This document shows positions 35,369 through 44,226 of a DNA stretch of 64,000 nt, in pieces. The stretch is from Truepera radiovictrix DSM 17093. Its GTDB lineage: Bacteria; Deinococcota; Deinococci; Deinococcales; Trueperaceae. The stretch lies in NCBI RefSeq assembly GCF_000092425.1, contig NC_014221.1, forward strand, positions 21,001 through 85,000, given 5' to 3'. The notes beneath the pieces are model-generated. The model made no database searches. It was not told the origin of the DNA and saw nothing but the letters and a program-made list of their open reading frames with translations. Every line of letters starts with the position of its first letter. Positions within the stretch are counted from its first letter, which is position 1. The translations under genes and the position numbers were made by a program.

Positions 35369-37404
35369 TGGACCTGCGCTACCCCAAGTCTCCCCTCACG
35401 CTTAGCCTTGAGGAAGTTGACGGCGAACACCACGAGGAGCGCCGCGAAGCCGCCGATTTCGACCCAGATGTTTGGCCAGAAGATGGCGACCGTCCCCGCA
35501 GCCGCCAGAAGGCGTAAAAGAGGATTTAGGGGGGCGAACAAAAAGCCCTCGAGCGCCCCGGCAAAGGCGCCGAGCGCGGCGAATGCGGTAAGCACACTCC
35601 ACGCCACCCCCTGCGGCGTACCCCCCAGGATGATCTCGGGGTTAAAGACCATAAAGAGCGGGATGAGGTAGAGCCCCTTGGCGAACTTCCAGGCGGCGAG
35701 ACCTGTGCGCATGGGATCAGAACCGGCGATACCGGCGCCCGCGAAGGCCGCTAATGCTACAGGCGGTGTGACGTTTGAGTCTTGCGAATACCAGAAGATC
35801 AGCAGGTGGGCGATCACCAGGGGGATGCCGAACTCGCTCTGCAGTGCCGGAGCGGTCAGCACCGCCAGCACGATGTAAGAGGCGGTCACCGGCAGCCCGA
35901 GACCCAGCACCAAGCTGGCGAGCGCGACGAGCGCGATGGCGAGGACCAGGTTGCCGCCCGAAAAGGAGAGCATCAGTGCGGAAAACTTGAGTCCCAAGCC
36001 GGTCAAGCTGATGATGCCGACGACGATACCGGCCACGGCGCAGGCGACGCTCACGGGAACGGCATTTTTAGCGCCGGCGGCGAGCGCCGTGAAGAGTCCT
36101 TGCGCCCCGCTACGTCCCAGTTGGGCCGCACCCGATGTCGCCGCTTCGGAGCGGCGTAGCGCAAGCTGCAGAAGGGCGCGCACAAACGCCACGACGACGA
36201 TGGAGACGACCGCGATAAAGCCGACGCGGTTGGGTGAAACGTTGCGCACCAAGAAGTAGACGAGCAGCCCCAGGGGCAAAAGAAAGTGCCAACCGCTTCG
36301 CAACACCTCGCGAATGCGCGGCAGCTCGGCGCGCGCTATCCCGGTCATGCCGCGCTTGGCCGCGATGATGTCGACGAACAGGTAGACGGTGGCAAAGTAC
36401 ATGAGCGCGGGAAGGACGCTCAGCTTGACGATTTCGGCGTAGGGTAACCCGGTGTATTCGGCGATGATAAAGGCGCCCGCTCCCATGATCGGCGGCATGA
36501 TCTGACCACCAGTGCTCGCCGCCGCCTCGACGCCCCCCGCCTCCTCGGCTTTGTAACCGAGTCGTTTCATCAAGGGGATCGTAAAGGCGCCGCTCGTGAC
36601 CACGTTGGCGATCGCGCTGCCCGAAATCGAACCCATAAAGGCCGAGGCCACGACCGCCGCCTTAGCGGGACCCCCCCGCTGTCGTCCCGCTGCGGCGTAG
36701 GCGAGGTCGATGAAGAACTTTCCGGCACCCGTGACCTCCAAAAAGGCGCCGAAGAGGATAAAGATAAAGACGAAGGTGGCCGCTACCCCTAGAGGCGTGC
36801 CGTAGATGCCCCCTTGACCCAGGTAGAGCGTCGAAACGATGCGCTCCACGGTGTAGCCGCGGTGCGCCAAGATGCCGGGCAGGAGGTCGGCTAGAAAGGG
36901 TAGTGCGCCCCGCTCGCCCGCCATGGCGTAGACGATAAACGCTAGGCCGATGAGGGTGATCGGCAGCCCGATGACCCGGCGACTCGCTTCTAAGAGCGTG
37001 ACGATGGTCACGACGCCGACCGCGATGTCGGTTGGGGTCCAGAACCCCGTGCGGCCGATGATGGCGTCTAGGTTGTACGACAGGTAGAAGCCAGAGAGCG
37101 CGCTGCCGGCGATGAAGACGCTGTCAAAAGCCCAACCTAGGGCACCGCGGCGACGCCCTCGTCGCGCCGGATAGAGCAAAAAGGCGAGCACCAAGATGAG
37201 CGACAGGTGGATCGAGCGCTGGTAGAAGAGCCCGAGAGGGACGAGGCCTGCTGTGACAAGCTGAAAAAGCGACAGTGCAACGGCGACCAGGGAGCTCAGG
37301 ACCAGCGCCGCTCGGGCTGTAGGGGCGCGGGCCGTAGGGGAGTTGTCGCTGAAGGTCGGGGTGACGTCGCTCGCGGGTTGGGAACCTGGGGGTTGAGAGT
37401 TCAT
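35350..37404 (-). CDS. TRAP transporter fused permease (DctQ-DctM, TAXI type)
   Basis: A 684-residue inner-membrane protein in which the small (4TM) and large (12TM) TRAP subunits are fused, as is usual for TAXI-TRAP systems. Family segments are FMGSISGSAIANVVTSGAFTIPLMKRLGY, AAASTGGQIMPPIMGAGAFIIAEYTGLPY, LVLGLGLPVTASYIVLAVL and FWYSQDSNVTPPVALAAFAGAGIA. It uses a sodium gradient for uptake. It overlaps the DUF1850 gene by 4 bases, and the binding protein lies upstream: a complete transporter operon. Confidence 0.93.
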   Translation of the reverse strand: MNSQPPGSQPASDVTPTFSDNSPTARAPTARAALVLSSLVAVALSLFQLVTAGLVPLGLFYQRSIHLSLILVLAFLLYPARRGRRRGALGWAFDSVFIAGSALSGFYLSYNLDAIIGRTGFWTPTDIAVGVVTIVTLLEASRRVIGLPITLIGLAFIVYAMAGERGALPFLADLLPGILAHRGYTVERIVSTLYLGQGGIYGTPLGVAATFVFIFILFGAFLEVTGAGKFFIDLAYAAAGRQRGGPAKAAVVASAFMGSISGSAIANVVTSGAFTIPLMKRLGYKAEEAGGVEAAASTGGQIMPPIMGAGAFIIAEYTGLPYAEIVKLSVLPALMYFATVYLFVDIIAAKRGMTGIARAELPRIREVLRSGWHFLLPLGLLVYFLVRNVSPNRVGFIAVVSIVVVAFVRALLQLALRRSEAATSGAAQLGRSGAQGLFTALAAGAKNAVPVSVACAVAGIVVGIISLTGLGLKFSALMLSFSGGNLVLAIALVALASLVLGLGLPVTASYIVLAVLTAPALQSEFGIPLVIAHLLIFWYSQDSNVTPPVALAAFAGAGIAGSDPMRTGLAAWKFAKGLYLIPLFMVFNPEIILGGTPQGVAWSVLTAFAALGAFAGALEGFLFAPLNPLLRLLAAAGTVAIFWPNIWVEIGGFAALLVVFAVNFLKAKREGRLGVAQVQPQHPV

Positions 37405-37889
37405 GGTGTGACGTCAGCAGCCGGAGATTGGGCTGCTGGCACGACCGCCAGGGTGACGCGCTCCCCGGCGGCGAGGGCGCTCAGTGAGATGCTCCGGCCC
37501 GCGTGGACGAGGCGGTGATCGACCCGCGCCGAGCCGACGCGCAGCGCGTAGCGGTTGTTGGGTACGGGCTCATCGATCTCGCGGAGCCAGTAGCCCCCAT
37601 TGGGGTCTGACTCGAGCCGCCCGCGCCCCGGAATGTGGCCGAGACCGGCGGCAAAGTCGGGAGCGTAGCTGTCTTGCAGGAGCATCTGCCCCCCTTTTAA
37701 GCGGTAGCGGTCGCGCACCTCAAAGCCGGCGACCGAGTGGTACCAGCGCACCTCCCAGGTGGGTACTGCGCTCAGCTCGAGGCGGAGCAGCACCGCGCCG
37801 TCGTCGCGCATGACGACGAGCTGCTGGGCGTGGGCGGCCGCTACGCCCAGCAGCAAGGCGCCGACGAGCCAACGGTGCCTTCTCCGCAC
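37401..37889 (-). CDS. DUF1850 protein of the TRAP operon
   Basis: A 162-residue exported protein with a signal peptide (residues 1-22). The DUF1850 hallmarks are WEVRWYHSVAGFEVRDRYRLKGGQMLLQDSYAPDFAAGLGHIPGRGRL. Family members almost always sit between the TAXI binding protein and the fused permease, as here (3 bases after one, 4-base overlap with the other). An accessory role in transport is inferred; the molecular function is not known. Confidence 0.85.
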   Translation of the reverse strand: MRRRHRWLVGALLLGVAAAHAQQLVVMRDDGAVLLRLELSAVPTWEVRWYHSVAGFEVRDRYRLKGGQMLLQDSYAPDFAAGLGHIPGRGRLESDPNGGYWLREIDEPVPNNRYALRVGSARVDHRLVHAGRSISLSALAAGERVTLAVVPAAQSPAADVTP

Positions 37890-37892
37890 CCG

Positions 37893-38861
37893 TTACTCCC
37901 CAGCGATGAGGTGTTCGGGGACGTCGGCGCCGACCTCCTGGTAGTAGCGCACCGCGCCGGGGTGCAGCGGAATGGGGGTCGACGCGAGGCTAAACGCGAC
38001 GGTGGTGTCGTTGGCTGCGGGGTGGATGGCGATAAGGTCGTCGACGTGCTCGAAGATCGTCTTGGTGACCTCGTAAACGAGGGTCTCGTCGAGGCTCTCA
38101 TCCACGATCAAAAGGTTCGGGGTGCTCAGCGCTAGTACCTCCTCGTCTTGTCCCGGGTAGGTCCCGGCGCTCATGGTGTAGGGCGCGTACGAGGGGTCGA
38201 GCTCCTGTGCAGCGGCGATCTGCGCTTCGGTAAGGGAGACGAGGCGCACGTCACGCGTGGTAGCGAGGTCTAAAATCGAGGCGGTGGGTGGCCCCGCACT
38301 CCAGAAGCCCGCATCAATCTGGCCGTCGCGCAGCGCCGCAGCCGTTTCGTTAAAGTCGAGGCGCTGCACGCTAAGTTCATCCAACGAGATGCCGTTGGCG
38401 CTGAGGAGCGCCTCGGCGGAGATCGCCGTACCGCTGCCGGGAGCGCCGATGGAGACGCGCGCGCTGCGCAGGTCCTCCAAGGTCTCGATGCCTGAGCCGG
38501 CGAGCGTAACGAGGTGGAGCGCATTTGGGTACACGGCGCCGAGCGCGCGTAGTGAAGGGATGGGGCGACCCTCGAAGTTGCCGCTCCCCGAATACGCTTG
38601 AAATGCGGTGTCGGCGAGCGCAAAGGCGATGTCCGACTCCCCCTGGAAAACAAGCGCGACGTTCTCTTCGGACGCCCCCGTGGCCTCGGCGACCGCTTGG
38701 TATCCCTCGACGTGGGTATTGATGAGCTCGGCGATGCCCCCACCCAAGGGGTAATAGGTGCCTCCGGTACCCCCTGTGGCGATCGACAGGTTGCTCTGGG
38801 CTGTCGCCTCTAGGGGGACGAGCATGACCAGCAGACCGACAAAGAGCCTTAACGTACGCAT
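37893..38861 (-). CDS. TAXI-family TRAP solute-binding protein
   Basis: A 322-residue periplasmic binding protein. Signal peptide MRTLRLFVGLLVMLVPLEATAQ, then the TAXI start LSIATGGTGGTYYPLGGGIAELIN, FQGESDIAFALADTAFQAYSG, and VSIGAPGSGTAISAEALLSANG. Known TAXI substrates include glutamate and dicarboxylates. The neighbouring CoA-transferase and glutaryl-CoA-dehydrogenase-like genes make glutarate or a related acid plausible, but this is inference. A TATACT about 50 bases upstream could be the operon -10. Confidence 0.92.
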   Translation of the reverse strand: MRTLRLFVGLLVMLVPLEATAQSNLSIATGGTGGTYYPLGGGIAELINTHVEGYQAVAEATGASEENVALVFQGESDIAFALADTAFQAYSGSGNFEGRPIPSLRALGAVYPNALHLVTLAGSGIETLEDLRSARVSIGAPGSGTAISAEALLSANGISLDELSVQRLDFNETAAALRDGQIDAGFWSAGPPTASILDLATTRDVRLVSLTEAQIAAAQELDPSYAPYTMSAGTYPGQDEEVLALSTPNLLIVDESLDETLVYEVTKTIFEHVDDLIAIHPAANDTTVAFSLASTPIPLHPGAVRYYQEVGADVPEHLIAGE

Positions 38862-38967
38862 CGGTGCCTCCCATGGTTCAGCTAGCTGTTGCGCTAGATG
38901 AAGTATAAACGCCCGAAAGTCTTGGGGCGATGGGTGTGTACATCAAGGTGGTGTACCAAAGAGTACG

Positions 38968-40209
38968 TCAGCCCTCCTGGGACTCCGGGAGCGTACGGAG
39001 CGCCCCCTCCCGCTCGAGCCTCCCGACCTCCTCCGCGCTGAGCCCCAGTACCTCCTGGAGCACCTCCGCGGTGTGCTCGCCCAAGCGGGGCGGGGCCGCG
39101 CCGAGGCGGGCGGGGGTGCGGCTGAGGTGTTTTAAGGGGCTGCCGACGACCTCGAGGGGGCCCAGAGCGGGGTGGAGGACGCTCCCTGTCATCCCCCGCG
39201 CGGCGAGCTGCGGTTCGGCGAAGACCTCCGCGAGGTTCTGGACGGGGGTCGCGGGGACGTTCGCGGCGCGCAACCGCGCCAACCACACCGCGCGCGGCTG
39301 CGCCTTTAGGCGCTCGGCGAGGCGCCCGACGACCTCCTCGCGCGCGGCCACGCGCCCCGCGTTGGTCTCGAAGCGCGGGTCGGCGGCCAGCTCGGGGAGC
39401 CCGAGCGCCAGACACGCCCGCACGAACTGCGCGTCGTTGCCGACCGCCAGCACGAGAAACCCGTCGGCCGCCCGAAAGGCGCCGTAGGGGACGATCTGCG
39501 GGTGCTCGCTCCCGAGGCGGCGCGGCGGGGTGCCGGTCAGCAAAAAGCCCTGCGCCTGGTTGATGAGCGAGGCAACCGCCACGTCGAAGAGCGCCACGTC
39601 CAGGTGCTGCCCGCGGCCGCTGCGGGTGCGCTCGAAGAGCGCGGCCAAGATGCCGACGGCGAGGTGCAACCCCGCGAGCACGTCGACGACCGCCACGCCG
39701 ACCTTGACGGGCGGCCCGTCCGGGGTGCCGGTGAGGCTCATGAGCCCGCCGAAGGCCTGCATGGCGGCGTCGTACCCGGGTTCGGCGCGGCGCGGCCCCG
39801 TCTGACCGAAGCCGGTGACCGAGGCGTAGATGAGCCCCGGGTGGGCTGCGGCGAGGCTTGCGTAGTCCAGGCCGTAGCGCGCGAGGTCGCCTACCTTGAA
39901 GTTTTCCACCAGCACGTCGGCTTCGAGCGCGAGCCGCCACGCCACCTCGCGCCCCTCGGGGTGTTTGAGGTCGATACAGAGGCCCTTTTTGCCGCGGTTG
40001 ACCGACAGGAAGTAGGCGCTCTCCCCCTCGGCGAAGGGCGGCCCCCAGCGGCGGGTGTCGTCGCCGGTGAGAGCCTCGAGCTTCCACACCGTCGCGCCCA
40101 GATCGGCAAACAGCTGCGTGCAGTAGGGGCCGGCCAGCACGCGCGAGAGGTCCAAGACGCGCACGCCGGCAAGCGCGCCCGGGTGGGGTGTCGCGTTTGT
40201 CTGTGGCAC
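38968..40209 (-). CDS. CaiB/BaiF family CoA transferase (class III)
   Basis: A 413-residue enzyme that moves CoA between carboxylic acids. Family segments: LAGVRVLDLSRVLAGPYCTQLFADLGATVWKLE, FLSVNRGKKGLCIDLKHPEGR, VLVENFKVGDLARYGLDY, and GYDAAMQAFGGLMSLTG containing the catalytic Asp. GTG at 40209 (VPQTNATPHPG) is preferred to an upstream start that adds a basic tail. With the nearby acyl-CoA dehydrogenase it could be a glutarate CoA-transferase. Formyl- or succinyl-CoA transferase are alternatives. Confidence 0.9.
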   Translation of the reverse strand: MPQTNATPHPGALAGVRVLDLSRVLAGPYCTQLFADLGATVWKLEALTGDDTRRWGPPFAEGESAYFLSVNRGKKGLCIDLKHPEGREVAWRLALEADVLVENFKVGDLARYGLDYASLAAAHPGLIYASVTGFGQTGPRRAEPGYDAAMQAFGGLMSLTGTPDGPPVKVGVAVVDVLAGLHLAVGILAALFERTRSGRGQHLDVALFDVAVASLINQAQGFLLTGTPPRRLGSEHPQIVPYGAFRAADGFLVLAVGNDAQFVRACLALGLPELAADPRFETNAGRVAAREEVVGRLAERLKAQPRAVWLARLRAANVPATPVQNLAEVFAEPQLAARGMTGSVLHPALGPLEVVGSPLKHLSRTPARLGAAPPRLGEHTAEVLQEVLGLSAEEVGRLEREGALRTLPESQEG

Positions 40210-40293
40210 GCTTCCAGCTTTACCACGGCGGCGGTGGGGACCTGCCGGCAAGGGGGGTGCAGAGGTGGGGGGTAACGTCCGCGACCGACCCCC

Positions 40294-40322
40294 TTGCTCG
40301 TTGTGGATACTTTAGCTAAACT
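40294..40322 (+). promoter_or_regulatory. Promoter of the exported-protein gene
   Basis: TTGCTC (40294-40299), 17-base spacer, TAAACT (40317-40322). An in-frame GTG lies 5 bases further on (40328), so a leaderless start with a longer N-terminus is conceivable. The spacer contains TTGTGGATAC, one base off a reversed DnaA box. Confidence 0.5.
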
Positions 40323-40420
40323 AACTAGTGTGTGCAGCGCTTGACGCTCGGGGCTGGTCGAGGGGAGCTCGCGTCCCTCTAGACCGTTTGCGACGTGTCT
40401 TCACCGCGTGGGAGGTCGCC

Positions 40421-41080
40421 GTGACCTTGACAGCCGCCCAAACCCTACGCCGCTCCGCGTTGATCACGCTCTATCTCCTCGCACTCTCCCTGCTGCCGTG
40501 GGCCGCAGCGCAGCTCACCGTTCGTTACGACGGCGGGCCTACGGGCGGTTTCGAAGCGTTCATTGTGCTGCAAGAGGCGATCGCGTTTGAACTAGACGGG
40601 GAGGCCGCCGGCCTCTACGTCGTCGCGCGGCGCGGCGACGAGGTGCTGCTCGACACCAGCGTCGCGCTCGAGCCGGTCGTCTCGGGGCGCGTCGCCGTGG
40701 GGATGATCACGGTGCCCATCTTCGGTATGTGCGAAGGGGGGCCGACGCTCTTTATCCAGGTGCAGACCACCAAAGTGGAGGGTTCGGGCAGCCGCTCGCT
40801 CACCGGCTGTTTGGAGACGTCCGGCGGGTACCTCGAGCGGACCGTCGCGAGCGGCCCCGGGACCTTTGTGGCGACCGCGCCGCTCGACCGCTGGATCGCC
40901 CTGCAGGCGCTGCTGACGCCAGAGGCCTACACCGACACCGTCCTCGGCGAGGACGCCGTGACGTTTTTCGCCTTTTTCGGTCGCGAAGACCCGGCGCGTC
41001 TGGGGGCGCCCTACCCGCCGCTGCCCGACGTGAGGACGTTCGACGAGCTGCAGGCTCTGGCGCTCTTCCCCGCCCCTTAG
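40421..41080 (+). CDS. Exported protein of unknown function
   Basis: A 219-residue protein. The GTG at 40421 follows GGAGGT and gives a clean signal peptide (TLRRSALITLYLLALSLLPWAAAQ). The mature part starts LTVRYDGGPTGGFEAFIVLQEAIAF and is beta-rich with two Cys (GMCEGG, LTGCLE) that may pair. A leaderless GTG at 40328 would put 31 extra residues before the signal, which is unlikely. No family is recognised. Confidence 0.72.
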   Translation: MTLTAAQTLRRSALITLYLLALSLLPWAAAQLTVRYDGGPTGGFEAFIVLQEAIAFELDGEAAGLYVVARRGDEVLLDTSVALEPVVSGRVAVGMITVPIFGMCEGGPTLFIQVQTTKVEGSGSRSLTGCLETSGGYLERTVASGPGTFVATAPLDRWIALQALLTPEAYTDTVLGEDAVTFFAFFGREDPARLGAPYPPLPDVRTFDELQALALFPAP

Positions 41081-41205
41081 CGGAGCCTCACGGCTCCCCC
41101 GTTGCTGCGCCTAGACCATCTAGACTACCGAAGCGCTCGCTCTGGAGGCGGTCGCTGTAAGATAGGGCATCAGCCATAGGCGCAGGACGAGTAAAGGAGC
41201 CTTTC

Positions 41206-42411
41206 GTGACCCGCACCGCACAGAAGACCGATGTTGGCGCGCGCTCGAGCGTCGCCCTGGACGACTTTTACGGCCTCGAACCCCTCTACACCGCCGAGGA
41301 GCGCCGCTTGCGCGACACCATGCGCGCGTTCGTGGCCGCGGAGATCCTGCCGCACATCGGCGACTGGTGGCAGCGCGAACACTTCCCGCCGCACCTGCCG
41401 CGCGCCTTGGGTGAGCTCGGGCTCCTCGGGGTGAGCCTGCCCAAGGCCTACGGCGGCCAAGGGGCCTCGCACACCGCCTACGGGCTCGTCTGCCAGGCGC
41501 TCGAGTACGGCGACTCGGGGTTGCGCTCGTTTTTGAGCGTGCAGTCGAGCCTGGTCATGTACCCCCTCTACAAGTACGCCTCCGAAACGCTTCAAAAGCG
41601 CTGGCTGCCGCCCCTGGCAACCGGCGAGGCGGTCGGCTGCTTTGCCCTGACTGAACCCCACGGCGGCTCCGACCCGAGCCGCATGAAGGTCACGGCGCGT
41701 CGGGTCGGGGGCGAGTACGTGCTGAGCGGCCACAAGCGCTGGTCGACAAACGGGCTCATCGCCGACCTCGCCATCGTCTGGGCCAAAGAGGAGGGGAGCG
41801 ACCAGGTCGTCGGTTTCGCCGTCGAGACCCGTTCGGAGGGGTTCGAGGCGCGCGGCATCCCCGGCCGGGCGTCGCTGCGGGCGTCGGTCTCGTCGGAAGT
41901 GTTCTTGCACGAGGTGCGGGTGCCCGCCGAGAACAAGCTGGCGGTCGAGGGGTTGCGCGGGCCGCTCTCATGCCTCAACGCGGCGCGCTTTGGCATCGCT
42001 TTCGGAGCGCTCGGGGCGGGGTACGCCTGCTTCGACGAGGCGCGGCGCTACGTGGCGGAGCGCGAGCTGTTCGGCGAGAGCTTGGCGCACAAGCAGCTCG
42101 TGCAGGCGGGACTTGCCGACATGCTCGCCGAACTCACCAAGGGGAGCCTGCTCGCCTACCACTTGGGCCGCCTCAAGGAGGCCGGTCAGGACACCCCCGC
42201 GCGCGTCTCCCTGGCCAAACGCGACAACGTGCGCGCGGCGCAGCGGGTCGCGCGCACGGCCCGCGACCTCTTGGGCGGCAACGGCATCCTGACGGAGCAC
42301 GCCAGCATCCGGCACCTGCTCAACCTCGAGTCCGTCGCGACCTATGAGGGGACCGACGCGGTCCACACGCTCGTGTTGGGCCGCGAGATCACGGGGCATA
42401 ATGCGTTTTAA
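41206..42411 (+). CDS. Acyl-CoA dehydrogenase, glutaryl-CoA dehydrogenase-like
   Basis: A 401-residue FAD enzyme that dehydrogenates acyl-CoA. The subgroup markers point to glutaryl-CoA dehydrogenase: DSGLRSFLSVQSSLVMYPLY (with the Arg that binds the free carboxylate), CFALTEPHGGSDPS, GHKRWSTNG, RDLLGGNGIL, and TYEGTDAVHTLVLGREITG with the catalytic Glu. It would convert glutaryl-CoA to crotonyl-CoA in lysine breakdown. AAGGAG precedes the GTG start. It heads the catabolic gene run to 46.3 kb. Confidence 0.88.
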   Translation: MTRTAQKTDVGARSSVALDDFYGLEPLYTAEERRLRDTMRAFVAAEILPHIGDWWQREHFPPHLPRALGELGLLGVSLPKAYGGQGASHTAYGLVCQALEYGDSGLRSFLSVQSSLVMYPLYKYASETLQKRWLPPLATGEAVGCFALTEPHGGSDPSRMKVTARRVGGEYVLSGHKRWSTNGLIADLAIVWAKEEGSDQVVGFAVETRSEGFEARGIPGRASLRASVSSEVFLHEVRVPAENKLAVEGLRGPLSCLNAARFGIAFGALGAGYACFDEARRYVAERELFGESLAHKQLVQAGLADMLAELTKGSLLAYHLGRLKEAGQDTPARVSLAKRDNVRAAQRVARTARDLLGGNGILTEHASIRHLLNLESVATYEGTDAVHTLVLGREITGHNAF

Positions 42412-42492
42412 ACCCCTGGCGCGTAGCTTGTGGCCCGTGGTGCTCCCCATGAGCCACGGGCCACACCCCACGCGCCGCCACCAGGAGTTGCG

Positions 42493-43578
42493 ATGACCCC
42501 ACGCCGCATCCGCGTTCAAGAGCTCTCCGGCACGCCCTACCAGATGGGGGTGCAGCACGGGCGGGCCCACCGCGACACCATCCGCGCCTTTGCCGAGGAG
42601 CGCGTCCGCCTCGCCGGCGAGAGCGCCTGGGCGGGCCGCGACGTCCCCCGCGAGGAGGTCTTGGCGCTCGCCGAAGCGTGCGTCTCGGCGCACCGCCGCT
42701 ACAGCCCGGCGCTCACCGAGGAGCTTGCGGGGATGGCCGCGGCGACCGGGTTGACGCTCGCCGAGCTGGTCGTAGTGGGCGGCTTTACCGATTTTATCGA
42801 TACCGTCTACGGCGCGGCCAAGGGGGCCGCAGCGCCGAGCGCGGCGGACAACTGCACCGCCTTTTTGGTGCCGAACGCGCGCGCGGCGCTCGGGTCGGGC
42901 TTTCTCGGTCAGACCTGGGACATGCACGCGGGCGCGACGCCGCACGTGATCTTGCTGCGCGGCGCCCCCGCGGGGGCGCCCCCCTTTCTCGCCTTCTCGA
43001 CCGTCGGTTGTCTAGGGATGATCGGCATGAACGCGCTCGGCGTGGCGGTCGGCATCAACAACCTCTTGGGCGCCGACGGGCGCGTCGGCGTCACCTGGCC
43101 CTTCGTGGTGCGGCAGATGCTCACCTGCAGCGAGGCCGACGAGGCTCTGGAGGTGCTGCTGGAGGCGCCTTTGGCGGGGGCGCACAACTACCTCATCTTA
43201 GACGCTGCGGGGCGCGGCTTTAACGTCGAGGCGACCTCGACCACCCACCACGTCACCCCCTTGGCGGGCGAAGCGCTCGTGCACACCAACCACTGCCTGG
43301 CGGGGGTGACGCGCGCCGCCGAGCGGGTGCGCGACCCCCTCTCGCAGGCCTCCTCGGAGCGGCGGCTGGCAGACGCGCAGGCGCTCTTAAGCGGCGACGG
43401 CATCACGGCCGAGGACCTGCAGGCGCTCACCCGCGACGAGCGCGCGATCTGCCTGCGGCCCGCGCCGCCCAAGTTCGTCGAGACCTGCGGCGCGGCCATC
43501 ATGCGCCCCGCGACCGGCGACTTCTGGGCGGTGTGGGGGTTGCCGTCGGAGAACGCCTACGAGCACTTCCGGGTGTAG
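42493..43578 (+). CDS. C45-family peptidase/acyltransferase (isopenicillin N acyltransferase-like)
   Basis: A 361-residue N-terminal-nucleophile hydrolase of the C45 (acyl-CoA:6-APA acyltransferase-like) family. Hallmarks are SGTPYQMGVQHGRAHRDTIR, the AADNCTAFL segment whose Cys is the candidate nucleophile, GQTWDMHAG and GMNALGVAVGINNL. Many members self-cleave before the Cys. ATG at 42493 has AGGAG before it. It sits 82 bases after the dehydrogenase and 15 before the GNAT gene. It probably hydrolyses an amide or N-acyl amino acid. Confidence 0.85.
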   Translation: MTPRRIRVQELSGTPYQMGVQHGRAHRDTIRAFAEERVRLAGESAWAGRDVPREEVLALAEACVSAHRRYSPALTEELAGMAAATGLTLAELVVVGGFTDFIDTVYGAAKGAAAPSAADNCTAFLVPNARAALGSGFLGQTWDMHAGATPHVILLRGAPAGAPPFLAFSTVGCLGMIGMNALGVAVGINNLLGADGRVGVTWPFVVRQMLTCSEADEALEVLLEAPLAGAHNYLILDAAGRGFNVEATSTTHHVTPLAGEALVHTNHCLAGVTRAAERVRDPLSQASSERRLADAQALLSGDGITAEDLQALTRDERAICLRPAPPKFVETCGAAIMRPATGDFWAVWGLPSENAYEHFRV

Positions 43579-43593
43579 CGCACAGGTGCCGCT

Positions 43594-44226
43594 GTGGAGC
43601 GAGACGTCCTCATCACCACCTTAAGACCCGAGCACGCCGAGGGGCTCGAGCAGCTCCAGATCGACTGCTACCCCACCCTGGCGCCGCACGAACGGATGCG
43701 ACGCGAGCACTTTTTAAGCCACGCGCGGCTCTTCCCCGAGGGCAACTTCGTAGCGCTCTTGGGCGACCGGATCGTCGGGCTCGGTTCGGGGTTTCTCACC
43801 GACTTCGACCTGCAGCACCCCGACCACACCTTTCAGGAGATCATCGCCGGGGGCTTCTACACCCACCACGACCCGCAGGGTGCGTGGTACTACGGCGGCG
43901 ACATCAGCGTGCACCCGGACGTGCGCGGCCGCGGCATCGGGCGCCGGCTCTACGAGGCGCGCAAGGAGGTCGTGCGGCGCCTCGGGCGGCGCGGCATCGT
44001 GGCCGGGGGATTGCTGCCCGGTTACCGCGCCTACAAGGGGCGGCTGAGCGTGCACGACTATGTGGCGAAGGTCGTGGCGGGCGAGCTCACCGACCCGACC
44101 TTGAGCTTTCAGCTCCGCAACGGCTTCGAGGTGCGGGGGCTGCTGCCGGGCTACCTCGAGGACAGCGCGTCGGACAACTGGGCGACCTTGATCGTCTGGG
44201 AGAACCCCGCGTGGCGGCCCGAGTAG
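43594..44226 (+). CDS. GNAT-family N-acetyltransferase
   Basis: A 210-residue acetyl-CoA-dependent transferase. The acetyl-CoA loop is DISVHPDVRGRGIGRRLYEARKEVVRRLGRRGIVAGGLLPGYRAYKG, with the Q/RxxGxG/A motif RGRGIG. GTG start 15 bases after the C45 gene and a 16-base overlap with the oxidoreductase, so it is in one operon. The substrate is unknown. The pairing with a C45 amidohydrolase suggests N-acylated amino-acid intermediates, but that is inferred. Confidence 0.85.
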   Translation: MERDVLITTLRPEHAEGLEQLQIDCYPTLAPHERMRREHFLSHARLFPEGNFVALLGDRIVGLGSGFLTDFDLQHPDHTFQEIIAGGFYTHHDPQGAWYYGGDISVHPDVRGRGIGRRLYEARKEVVRRLGRRGIVAGGLLPGYRAYKGRLSVHDYVAKVVAGELTDPTLSFQLRNGFEVRGLLPGYLEDSASDNWATLIVWENPAWRPE